Source of the DNA: Clostridiales bacterium
GTDB taxonomy: Bacteria; Bacillota_A; Clostridia; Oscillospirales; Oscillospiraceae
Assembly (NCBI GenBank): GCA_022777455.1
Contig: JALFGI010000190.1
Span: 1 to 25,866 of the forward strand
Direction: 5' to 3'
DNA length: 25,866 bases
The notes below the pieces were generated by a model, which did no database searches, was not told the origin of the DNA, and saw nothing but the letters and a program-made list of their open reading frames with translations. Positions 14,868-21,399 of this stretch are shown here, in pieces (position 1 is the first letter of the stretch; the number at the start of each line of letters is the position of its first letter). The position numbers were made by a program, and so were the translations under genes.

Positions 14868-14883
14868 ATCCGCTTCTCTCCCA

Positions 14884-15831
14884 TTACAGTCCGTATTGTT
14901 CTTTATACTTGGCGTAGAGTTCCTGCACCTGAGCCTGAGCTTCCTTACGCGCTTTGGCAAAGTCCTGAATGACGCCGTACTGCCGGATGTTCTGACCGGA
15001 GGCCACATTGGCCATAATGCCCACCATCAGAGGGTCATAGCCTTCGGCGTAGGCATACAGAGCGCCGCCGGTGGAGGTATTGCCGCAGCCGGTGGGATCC
15101 ACCACAGGGCCGGGCGCAGGGGGCAGATAGTAGACCGCATCGGGCGTTACGGAGTAAAGTCCCCGCTCGCCAACGCGGAAAAGGGTCACATCCACAGGCA
15201 GCTTCTGCAGCTCCCGGATGCAGGCCTCGTCACCTTCCACCTCAAACAGGTTCTGGGCCTCCTGGATGTTAATCGAGAAAATATCCACATACTGGCAATC
15301 ATAGATCACCTGATCCAGGAATTCCTTATGGGCACTGGGGCCCTCAATCTCCCACATAATCTTAAAGCCATCTCTGGCTTTGACGGCGCCCAGCTGATCC
15401 CAGAAAACCCGATCGTAGTTCTGCGCCAGATAGATACCCTTGGTATCCTTGCCGGTAAACTGCGCAAAATCCTGGGGGGAGGTCTTCATGTAGCCCAAGT
15501 TCTGCATCCACTCGCCCATCTGAGCAACGGACTGCATGAATTTTTCGGAGCCGTAAGTACCGTCGGCATTATAGACCAGGTAAGAATGGTTGCACCGGGC
15601 ACTAACCACCTTGAAGCCCTTGGTTTCCACGCCGTTTCTGGCCACCCAGTCGTCAAAGAGTTCATGGTAATCCTCGCCAAGGCGGCTGCACTGCATGACA
15701 TCGTCCGTAAACAGCTTCACGCCGGAATAGGCGAAGGTTGCCGGGCCGCCGATGCTTTCTCTGGAATACTCCTTTTCTCCGGCAAAGCGGACGGAGTCCA
15801 GCATCACATTTCCACCGATGACATATCGCAT
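14884..15831 (-). CDS. PfkB/ribokinase-family protein 2 with altered active site
   Basis: A 315-residue paralog of the protein at 11496-12464. It shares GGPATFAYSG (28-37), the unusual GFKIMWEIE segment (155-163 here), SINIQEAQNLF (186-196) and LFRVGERG. The catalytic loop is DPTGCGNTSTGGA at 245-257, so Asn251 again replaces the catalytic Asp of the GAGD motif. The same change in two diverged copies argues for selection, not decay. The ATG at 15831 has AGAGGTG about ten bases upstream; a longer frame to 15888 has no ribosome site and overlaps a hairpin. It is the first gene after the ABC importer, separated by a 29-bp hairpin, and is followed by SIS-5. The pairing of a PfkB-like protein with a FrlB-like SIS protein recalls the fructoselysine FrlD/FrlB pair. 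Confidence 0.88.
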   Translation of the reverse strand: MRYVIGGNVMLDSVRFAGEKEYSRESIGGPATFAYSGVKLFTDDVMQCSRLGEDYHELFDDWVARNGVETKGFKVVSARCNHSYLVYNADGTYGSEKFMQSVAQMGEWMQNLGYMKTSPQDFAQFTGKDTKGIYLAQNYDRVFWDQLGAVKARDGFKIMWEIEGPSAHKEFLDQVIYDCQYVDIFSINIQEAQNLFEVEGDEACIRELQKLPVDVTLFRVGERGLYSVTPDAVYYLPPAPGPVVDPTGCGNTSTGGALYAYAEGYDPLMVGIMANVASGQNIRQYGVIQDFAKARKEAQAQVQELYAKYKEQYGL

Positions 15832-15869
15832 TCGGAAATACACCTCTTTCAGAAATTCGGTTAAAGAAC

Positions 15870-15898
15870 GGGGCCAGCCGCAAAGCAACGGTGGCCCC
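15870..15898 (-). terminator. Intercistronic hairpin, possible partial terminator
   Basis: GGGGCCA (15870-15876) pairs with TGGCCCC (15892-15898), with a further CCG/CGG inside and one bulged base. On the minus strand it is followed by GTTCTTTAAC, a weak T-rich tail. It separates the importer genes from the enzyme genes and could lower read-through into the latter. Confidence 0.5.
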
Positions 15899-15913
15899 TC
15901 AGGTTAGAAGGGA

Positions 15914-16870
15914 TCAGCTCTGCACAGCGGCCGATGCTTCCGCCAGTTTCCGCTTTGCGGCTTTCAGGCGGCGCTCTTCTTCCTTGGAGCGGTAAGCGCT
16001 CACAATAAAGTACAGCACAATAATCAGAAGGAACGGCATTGCGGACAGCAGATACGAATCCACGATATAGGGTTTCAGGTAGTTGGTGATGGCATAGGCA
16101 AGACCGAATACAAAGCTCATAAGCGTTGCACCCACAGGCATGCCATTGCCGATGGTGGCTGCGGCCATACCGATAAAGCCACGGTTTGCAGTAATATTAC
16201 GGATGAAGAAGTTGTTATAGCCCATGGACAGGTACATACCGCCCATGCTGCCGATGGCCGCGGCCAGGACAAACGCCAGGGTGTAGATTTTCCGGGGGCT
16301 GATGCCAACGGATTCGATTGCCTGGGGATTCTGTCCCAGCGCCCGGATTCTCAGGCCGATCTTGGTCCTGAACAGCAGGAACCAAACCACCGCAACCATG
16401 ACAAGGGAAATATAGGTGAAGAGGTTGTGTCCGGAAATGATGGCGCCCAGAATGGGAATGTCGTGGATGAAGGGGATGTTCACATTGCCAAGGGAAAGGC
16501 TCTGAACAACACCGGCAGTGGTATTCTTGGTGCCGGTTACCAGGTAGACAACGAACACCGTGCCCGCCGTCAACGACATATTCAAAGAGATGGACATCAG
16601 ATAGAGGTCAACCTTCATCACAAAGGACGCAAAGCACAGGAACAGTGCCAGCAGCACCGAGCAGGCCATGCCGCAGAGAATGCCGAGCCAGACATTCTGG
16701 AACAGCGCACTGAACAAAACACCGGCAAGGGCGGATGTCAGCATCATCGCCTCAGCCGCCATGTTCATCAGGCCGGCCTGCTGGGAAATGGTGGAGCAAA
16801 GCGCAACGAAAACGATGGGTGTGGAAATTCGGATCAGAGAGTAGATAAAGTTTGTAATGTACTCTAACAT
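15914..16870 (-). CDS. BMP-type ABC transporter permease 2 (NupC/YufQ-like)
   Basis: A 318-residue integral membrane protein with about eight to nine hydrophobic segments. It carries NMAAEAMMLTSALAG at 36-50, a variant of the N-x-x-x-EGMML motif of branched-chain/nucleoside-type permeases. In the cytoplasmic loop it has GLRIRALGQNPQAIESVGIS, which contacts the ATPase. The C terminus is basic and cytoplasmic. It is the second of two different permeases of a nucleoside-type importer. The ATG at 16870 overlaps the stop of permease 1 as TAATG, showing translational coupling. A hairpin follows the gene. Family members import nucleosides, and the neighbouring nucleoside hydrolase agrees, but other sugar-linked substrates are possible. 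Confidence 0.9.
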   Translation of the reverse strand: MLEYITNFIYSLIRISTPIVFVALCSTISQQAGLMNMAAEAMMLTSALAGVLFSALFQNVWLGILCGMACSVLLALFLCFASFVMKVDLYLMSISLNMSLTAGTVFVVYLVTGTKNTTAGVVQSLSLGNVNIPFIHDIPILGAIISGHNLFTYISLVMVAVVWFLLFRTKIGLRIRALGQNPQAIESVGISPRKIYTLAFVLAAAIGSMGGMYLSMGYNNFFIRNITANRGFIGMAAATIGNGMPVGATLMSFVFGLAYAITNYLKPYIVDSYLLSAMPFLLIIVLYFIVSAYRSKEEERRLKAAKRKLAEASAAVQS

Positions 16871-17985
16871 TATATAGCCTCTCCTTTCTGAGCCTTTGCC
16901 TCAGCATCTCTGGAGATCTTGAAGATGACCTTCCGGCGGGTACCGCCCAGGAACTCCTCCGCCGCAACGAACAGGATGATGACAGAAGACAGCATGGTAA
17001 CAAGCTCGATGGGAATATTGGTATTGGCGTTCAGCACCGCGGCGGCCTGGCGGATGTACGCCATGACAAATGCCGTAATCGGCACATAGATTGGTTTCTT
17101 TTTTGCCATGACCGCCACCAGCAATCCATCCATGCCCACGTTTGTCAGCAGCGTCAGATAGTAGTTGTCATAGATTCCGAAGATCTCAACGGCAGCCGCC
17201 GCGCCAGCAAACAGTCCGCCGATGAGCTGTGCCGCGTACATCATTCTTTTGGCATTGATGCCGGAATAGATGGCAAACTGCAGGTTGTCACCGCAAAGAC
17301 GAATCTTGGTGCCCAGAGGTGTACGATAGAAAACGATCAGTCCGATAATGACACCCAGTACGGCAACCCAAAAGCCTCCGGTAAAATTCGTGCCGTTCCA
17401 GTAACGGGTGAAGCGCATGCTTGCGGGATATTTGGGGGTGCCCAGGAAGCTCAGGCTGCGGTCCGTAATGGTTCCCTTCAGGATCCACAGTGCGGCGTAC
17501 AGGCAGAACATATTCATGATGGTAGAGGTAACCATTTCGTGAGCGCCCAGCTGCTCCCGGCCATAGGCAGGAACCATCAGGATCGCCGCGCCTGCCAGCA
17601 TACAGGCAGCCACAATGATGATCAGGTTCACGATTTTGGGCAGACCGGGCATGGTGTTCAGGCCAAAGGAGGTGCCGAACATGATCAACAGGATCGGCAT
17701 TGGCGCCAGGTTGATGGCACCCTCACCGGCCATGTTGAACCGGCCGGCGGCGTAGATGAAGCACATGCCCATACCGGTGAGCATATAGGAAGCCCACTTT
17801 GCCATAACATGTCCGAAGCGGCGCTTTGTCATAAACGGGCCGATCATGAAGTTCCTGACCGCCTCGCCGGCATCGGAACCGCTCATGACCACGATGATCA
17901 CAACGCAGAACGCAAACGCGATCACAATGCCCAGGAAAACACGCAGGAACTCAAACAGCGCGTCGACTCTTTCAACTTTTTTCAT
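16870..17985 (-). CDS. BMP-type ABC transporter permease 1 (NupB/YufP-like)
   Basis: A 371-residue membrane protein with an N-terminal membrane anchor (about 15-35) and about eight further segments. It contains FNMAGEGAINLA at 83-94, the N-x-x-x-EG motif of this permease class. HEMVTSTIMNMF follows, then the ATPase-facing loop with GTKIRLCGDNLQFAIYSGI. The C terminus ends in a charged cytoplasmic tail. The ATG at 17985 overlaps the ATPase stop as ATGA, and its own stop overlaps the next permease start. The importer genes are thus a tight translational block. It pairs with permease 2 to make the membrane pore. Confidence 0.9.
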   Translation of the reverse strand: MKKVERVDALFEFLRVFLGIVIAFAFCVVIIVVMSGSDAGEAVRNFMIGPFMTKRRFGHVMAKWASYMLTGMGMCFIYAAGRFNMAGEGAINLAPMPILLIMFGTSFGLNTMPGLPKIVNLIIIVAACMLAGAAILMVPAYGREQLGAHEMVTSTIMNMFCLYAALWILKGTITDRSLSFLGTPKYPASMRFTRYWNGTNFTGGFWVAVLGVIIGLIVFYRTPLGTKIRLCGDNLQFAIYSGINAKRMMYAAQLIGGLFAGAAAAVEIFGIYDNYYLTLLTNVGMDGLLVAVMAKKKPIYVPITAFVMAYIRQAAAVLNANTNIPIELVTMLSSVIILFVAAEEFLGGTRRKVIFKISRDAEAKAQKGEAI

Positions 17986-19532
17986 CCAAGGTCCCCCATT
18001 TCTTCCGGCGTCATGGTCTTGACGCCCAGCATGTAGTCGCCCAGTTCATCCACGGACAGCGCTTTCAGATCATGGAACTGCGCCACAAAGCGTCCGCCCT
18101 TCATAACCAGAAGGCGATCAGAAACCTCCATGATCTCGTTCAGATCCGAGGAGATCAGCAGCGCGCCATAGTTCTTTTCACGGGTGTAGCGCACCAGCAG
18201 GCGGCGGATCAGGTCGGTGGTACCAACGTCAATACCGCGGGTGGGCTGGTTGGCCAGGATAAAGTTTGCTCCAGAGCAGAACTCACGGGCAATGATCACC
18301 TTCTGGATATTGCCGCCAGACAGGAACCGCACCGCGGAGCTGCCGCCGGTACAGGCAATTTCAAATTCTTTAATGCACTCATCCACAAACCTGTTCAGCG
18401 CTTTCACATTGAGGAAGGGCCCCTTCTTGAAGCGGGGATCCTCCAGATAGATAGAAGCGATGTTATCCCGGATGGACAGGTTCTGAGCGATGCCGTATTT
18501 CATACGATCCTCAGAGATGTGACCCAGGCCCAGCTTGCGGATTTCCTTAATGGACTTGCCATCGGTTTCGGTGCCGTTGAGCTGAATCTTTCCGTCCGTT
18601 CTGCGGAGCAGACCGGAGATGATCTCGGAAAGCTCCGTCTGGCCGTTGCCCTCCACACCGGCGATGCCAACCACCTCACCGGCCCGGACGCCGAAGGTCA
18701 GATCGTTCAGAATACGCTTGCCGATATCGTTCACATAGTTCAGCTTGTCCACATGAAGAATGGTCTGCTTGGGCTGGGCGGCATCCTTGTCGATCTCCAA
18801 GATCACATCCCGGGCCACCATCATGCGGGAAAGCATGACAGGATTCAGATCCTTGATCAGACCGTGTCCGGTGACCCGGCCGTGGCGGAGAACGGTGCAA
18901 CGGTCGCAAAGCTCCATAACCTCTTCCAGCTTGTGGGAAATAAAGATAATGCCATAGCCCTGCTCTCTCAGCAGCTTCAGCTGCACAAACAGCTCACGGG
19001 TCTCCTGGGGCGTCAGAACCGCGGTGGGCTCGTCCAGGATCAGAACCTTTGCGCCACGAATCAGCGCCTTCAGAAGTTCGACCTTCTGCTTGTAACCAAC
19101 GCTCAGATCCCGGATCAGCGAGTCCGGATTCACGTCCAGCTGATACTTTTCCGCAGCTTCCGCCACCATCTTTCTGGCTTTCACGGAATCGTAGATCTGT
19201 CCCCTGCCCGGCTCCATGCCCAGCATGATGTTATCTGTAACCGTCAGGTTCGGCACCAACATGAAGTGCTGGTGCACCATGCCAACGCCCTTCGCAATCG
19301 CATCCAGGGGGGACGCGATTTTGGTTTCCTTGCCGTCAATATATATTTTGCCTTCCTGACAATTTTCGTGTCCAAAAAGGATTTTCATCAAAGTTGTTTT
19401 TCCGGCACCGTTTTCGCCGATCAGGGCATGGATCTCGCCCTCGTTGACAGAGAGAGTTACATTCTTATTGGCCATAAAGCCATTGGGGTATACCTTGGTA
19501 ATGCCATCCATTCTGAGAAGTTCTTTAGGCAT
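17982..19532 (-). CDS. BMP-type ABC transporter dual ATPase (NupA/YufO-like)
   Basis: A 516-residue protein with two ATP-binding domains, the layout of RbsA, MglA and nucleoside-importer ATPases. The first domain is complete: Walker A GENGAGKTT at 39-47, signature LSVGYKQ at 143-149, Walker B VLILDEP at 163-169 and the switch His in FISHKLEEV at about 197-205. The second is degenerate as usual for the family: GVEGNGQTE at 292-300 without the Walker A Lys, then LSGGNIQK at 404-411 and FILANQPTRGID in place of LDEP. The ATG at 19532 follows AGGAGGAGG. It overlaps permease 1 by four bases and is separated from the substrate-binding protein by a strong hairpin. Confidence 0.95.
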   Translation of the reverse strand: MPKELLRMDGITKVYPNGFMANKNVTLSVNEGEIHALIGENGAGKTTLMKILFGHENCQEGKIYIDGKETKIASPLDAIAKGVGMVHQHFMLVPNLTVTDNIMLGMEPGRGQIYDSVKARKMVAEAAEKYQLDVNPDSLIRDLSVGYKQKVELLKALIRGAKVLILDEPTAVLTPQETRELFVQLKLLREQGYGIIFISHKLEEVMELCDRCTVLRHGRVTGHGLIKDLNPVMLSRMMVARDVILEIDKDAAQPKQTILHVDKLNYVNDIGKRILNDLTFGVRAGEVVGIAGVEGNGQTELSEIISGLLRRTDGKIQLNGTETDGKSIKEIRKLGLGHISEDRMKYGIAQNLSIRDNIASIYLEDPRFKKGPFLNVKALNRFVDECIKEFEIACTGGSSAVRFLSGGNIQKVIIAREFCSGANFILANQPTRGIDVGTTDLIRRLLVRYTREKNYGALLISSDLNEIMEVSDRLLVMKGGRFVAQFHDLKALSVDELGDYMLGVKTMTPEEMGDLG

Positions 19533-19555
19533 TGTTCCTCCTCCTTATGTAAAGC

Positions 19556-19585
19556 GGGGCGAACGGCGGTGCCGCCGCTCGCCCC
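19556..19585 (-). other. Strong GC-rich hairpin after the substrate-binding protein gene
   Basis: GGGGCGA (19556-19562) pairs with TCGCCCC (19579-19585), with an inner GGCGG (19565-19569) pairing with CCGCC (19572-19576). It lies in the 83-bp gap between the substrate-binding protein and the ATPase. No T-run follows on the minus strand. A stable stem here is common in importer operons, where it protects the upstream mRNA so that the binding protein is made in excess. Confidence 0.7.
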
Positions 19586-19615
19586 TCACGATTTCAGTTA
19601 TCTACTTATCGGGGT

Positions 19616-20737
19616 TTACTTGGTGAAGTCAGCATCCTTGTTGTCGCGGTAATTTGCGAAGTCATCATAGGTGGGGAAGTCGAAGTAGGACAGAACCTCA
19701 ATCTCGCCGGAAGCGATCTTGGCGGAGATCTCAGCAATCTGCTCCTGAACTTCCTCAGGGGTGTTCTCCTTGTACCAGTCGTTGTAGCACAGGCCGGTGC
19801 CGTTTTCGGCGATGCCGTAAACATGGTTGCCGGGAACGATGCCGGTAGCCTCGCCATTGATGTTCTCCATGATCAAGGCCACGCAGGGCTCGATGTTCTT
19901 CAGCATGGAGGTGACCATGGTCTTGTAGCCCTTGACATCGCCAACGGACTCGAAGTAGGTGTACTGGTCGTAGTCGGTGCCGATGATGAAGCGGCCGCCT
20001 TCAACGCCGCCCTTTTCTTCGGCAGCCTGCATAGCGCCCAGAGCAACGCTGCCGCCCACGTTGTAGACATAGTCGCAGCCGTTGTCCATCAGAACGTTAA
20101 CGGACTCGTAGTCGCCCTGAACACTCAGCTCGCCCATGTAGGTGTACATCATGTCCAGATCGGTCATGCCCATTTCCTTAACAGCGTACTTGTAGCCGTT
20201 CAGCCAGCCGGTACCGAAGTCGTTGGTGATGGGAGCGTCCATGTTGATAACGCAGCCGATCTTACCGGTCTTGTTCATCAGAGCGGAGTAAATGGCTACC
20301 AGGAAAGAGCCTTCGTTCTGAGCGAAGGAAACACCGTAGATGTTATCGGTGCCGGAGAAGTCAGTGGAAGGAGCGGTGTCGTACAGGATGAAGGTGATGT
20401 CGGACCACTCGCCGTTTCTGGACATCTCAATGACGGTATCGGAGATGTACCAGCCCATGGCCATAACGTAGTCGTAGTGCTTCGTATCCAGTGCGTCAAT
20501 CAGGGAGTTAACAGCCTGAGAGCTGTCGTTGCCGTACTCAACCAGAGTGACATCGTAGCCGTACTTTTCGCCGGCAGCCTGCGCAGCGCGCCAGCCCATG
20601 TCACCAAGGCCGAAGTCGCCAATGTACGCGCAGTAGTAAAGAACCGTTTTCGGTTTTTCAGCGGAGGCTTTGCTGCCAAAAGCAACGAGGCTCAAGCACA
20701 TAACCAGCGCCAAGGTCAGGGCCAATAACTTTTTCAT
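19616..20737 (-). CDS. BMP/PnrA-family substrate-binding protein, lipobox Cys lost
   Basis: A 373-residue secreted binding protein of the BMP family (nucleoside and related importers). A signal peptide covers about residues 1-26: two Lys, then a Leu/Ala-rich core, then SLVAFGSKASAEKP. Related clostridial proteins have LVACGS as a lipobox; here Phe20 (codon TTT) stands where the lipidated Cys would be. An ASA-E site at 24-27 could be cut by signal peptidase I. Later blocks include KTGKIGCVINMDAPITNDFGTGWLNGYKYA, split across about 178-205, and NGCDYVYNVGGS with FIIGTDYDQYTYFE, which is typical of the family. The ATG at 20737 has GGAGG seven bases upstream. It is the first gene of the array and faces the regulator. 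Confidence 0.92.
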   Translation of the reverse strand: MKKLLALTLALVMCLSLVAFGSKASAEKPKTVLYYCAYIGDFGLGDMGWRAAQAAGEKYGYDVTLVEYGNDSSQAVNSLIDALDTKHYDYVMAMGWYISDTVIEMSRNGEWSDITFILYDTAPSTDFSGTDNIYGVSFAQNEGSFLVAIYSALMNKTGKIGCVINMDAPITNDFGTGWLNGYKYAVKEMGMTDLDMMYTYMGELSVQGDYESVNVLMDNGCDYVYNVGGSVALGAMQAAEEKGGVEGGRFIIGTDYDQYTYFESVGDVKGYKTMVTSMLKNIEPCVALIMENINGEATGIVPGNHVYGIAENGTGLCYNDWYKENTPEEVQEQIAEISAKIASGEIEVLSYFDFPTYDDFANYRDNKDADFTK

Positions 20738-20836
20738 ATTCGTTCCTCCATCATAATTGTTTTTATATCAACGTTCTTTCGAAGCGTTAATATACATAAA
20801 TGTTCATTCAGATGTTCATTTCTTGTTAAGGCTCTG

Positions 20837-20887
20837 TTCACAAAAGAACCACCACTTTGTACAAATCGAACATCCGAATTTTGTGAA
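20837..20887. promoter_or_regulatory. Nested palindromes in the leader of the importer operon
   Basis: TTCACAAAA (20837-20845) and TTTTGTGAA (20879-20887) are perfect inverted repeats 33 bp apart. Between them is the perfect 10-bp palindrome TTTGTACAAA (20856-20865). They lie 100-150 bp upstream of the substrate-binding gene start and downstream of the predicted minus-strand promoter, so they would be in its leader RNA. They could be a protein site or an RNA stem; no matching family is known to me. Confidence 0.4.
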
Positions 20888-21007
20888 TGTTGTCATCATC
20901 CATAGTTTATAAACCGGCTTCCCTGATTATTTAGGGCGGTTTTTAACGTTTGTCTGGATTCTGCACAATTCACTTTTGGGTTTTGTGTCGGTTTTTGTCG
21001 TATCTAT

Positions 21008-21036
21008 AGATTAGCATTTGCAAGTTCGTTTGTCAA
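21008..21036 (-). promoter_or_regulatory. Sigma-A-type promoter for the minus-strand array
   Basis: On the minus strand a perfect TTGACA (21031-21036) is followed after 17 bp by TAATCT (21008-21013) with an extended TGC just before it. Transcription would start near 21000 and give a leader of about 260 bases before the importer gene. A TTCGTTT repeat covers bases 21025-21031, inside the spacer and touching the -35 box, which suits repression by a bound regulator. Confidence 0.6.
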
Positions 21037-21102
21037 CACACATTTTCGTTTCAAACGCAAAAATTGACCGTTTTGTTCGTTTCTGTTGTGATTATTTCGT
21101 TC
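21025..21102 (+). promoter_or_regulatory. Four phased TTCGTT(T/C) direct repeats, putative DeoR-family operators
   Basis: TTCGTTT occurs at 21025-21031, 21045-21051 and 21076-21082, with TTCGTTC at 21096-21102. Start-to-start distances are 20, 31 and 20 bp, close to two, three and two helical turns, so all four face the same side of the DNA. TTCGTTT-like repeats are typical of several DeoR-family operators (for example AgaR and FruR types). They lie between the divergent promoters and next to the deoR-type gene. Binding is inferred, not shown. Confidence 0.6.
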
Positions 21103-21134
21103 ATCAAAAAAGTTTCAAATTTGAAATTGTGTTA

Positions 21135-21163
21135 TTGACACATCTTTCTTTCAACTGTATAAT
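21135..21163 (+). promoter_or_regulatory. Consensus sigma-A promoter for the regulator operon
   Basis: TTGACA (21135-21140), exactly 17 bp, then TATAAT (21158-21163): a perfect -35/-10 pair. The predicted start near 21170 gives a leader of about 230 bases that includes repeat C before the regulator gene. The operator repeats end 32 bp upstream of the -35 box. Confidence 0.85.
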
Positions 21164-21297
21164 CATTTCAGGTGGTATTGGGTATTTTTGCCATTTCCCT
21201 TCCCCTGCACGATCTTGTGATCGAAATCGTTTCAAACATTTTGAACATTATTGCTTTCCTTATCGCTTCGGCAGTTTTCTCGATTCCACACATTACT

Positions 21298-21379
21298 GGG
21301 CTACTCTAAGAAATGCCCTTTTGCGGCTTGGGTGGATCTTTTGCCCGAACCATCAAAAAGCAGTTTTTAGGGTTGCCTA
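21298..21379. repeat. Fold-back repeat, copy C
   Basis: The left arm is GGGCTACTCTAAGAA from 21298 and the right arm is GTTTTTAGGGTTGCCTA from 21363. The left half, CCCTTTTGCGGCTTGGGTGG then ATCTTTTGCC, closely matches copy A (3321-3349). It is degenerate, with imperfect arms. It ends six bases before the ribosome site of the regulator gene, so it is transcribed in the leader. Confidence 0.7.
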
Positions 21380-21399
21380 CCGAAAGGGAGTCATCCTAA

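Larger units (their letters stand above)
20738..21399. promoter_or_regulatory. AT-rich divergent control region between the array and the deoR-type gene
   Basis: These 662 bp hold no convincing gene. They contain a promoter in each direction, four TTCGTT(T/C) repeats and fold-back repeat C, all listed separately. In the 5' leader of the substrate-binding gene there are two ATGTTCATT direct repeats 12 bp apart (20800-20808 and 20812-20820). AACGTTCTTTCGAAGCGTT near 20771-20789 holds a CcpA-like half match with two mismatches, too weak to call. No known riboswitch core was recognised. Confidence 0.75.

Noticed and set aside
11496..15831. PfkB-like genes as pseudogenes because of the lost catalytic Asp
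   Set aside because: Both frames are intact, full length, with good ribosome sites, and share the same change, so decay is unlikely.
18072..19652. 526-codon open frame opposite the ATPase gene
   Set aside because: The minus-strand frame has all ABC ATPase motifs; this frame is its shadow and has no ribosome site or family match.
20738..21000. Purine or thiamine riboswitch in the importer leader
   Set aside because: The content of the operon made these worth looking for, but I found no conserved core of either class.
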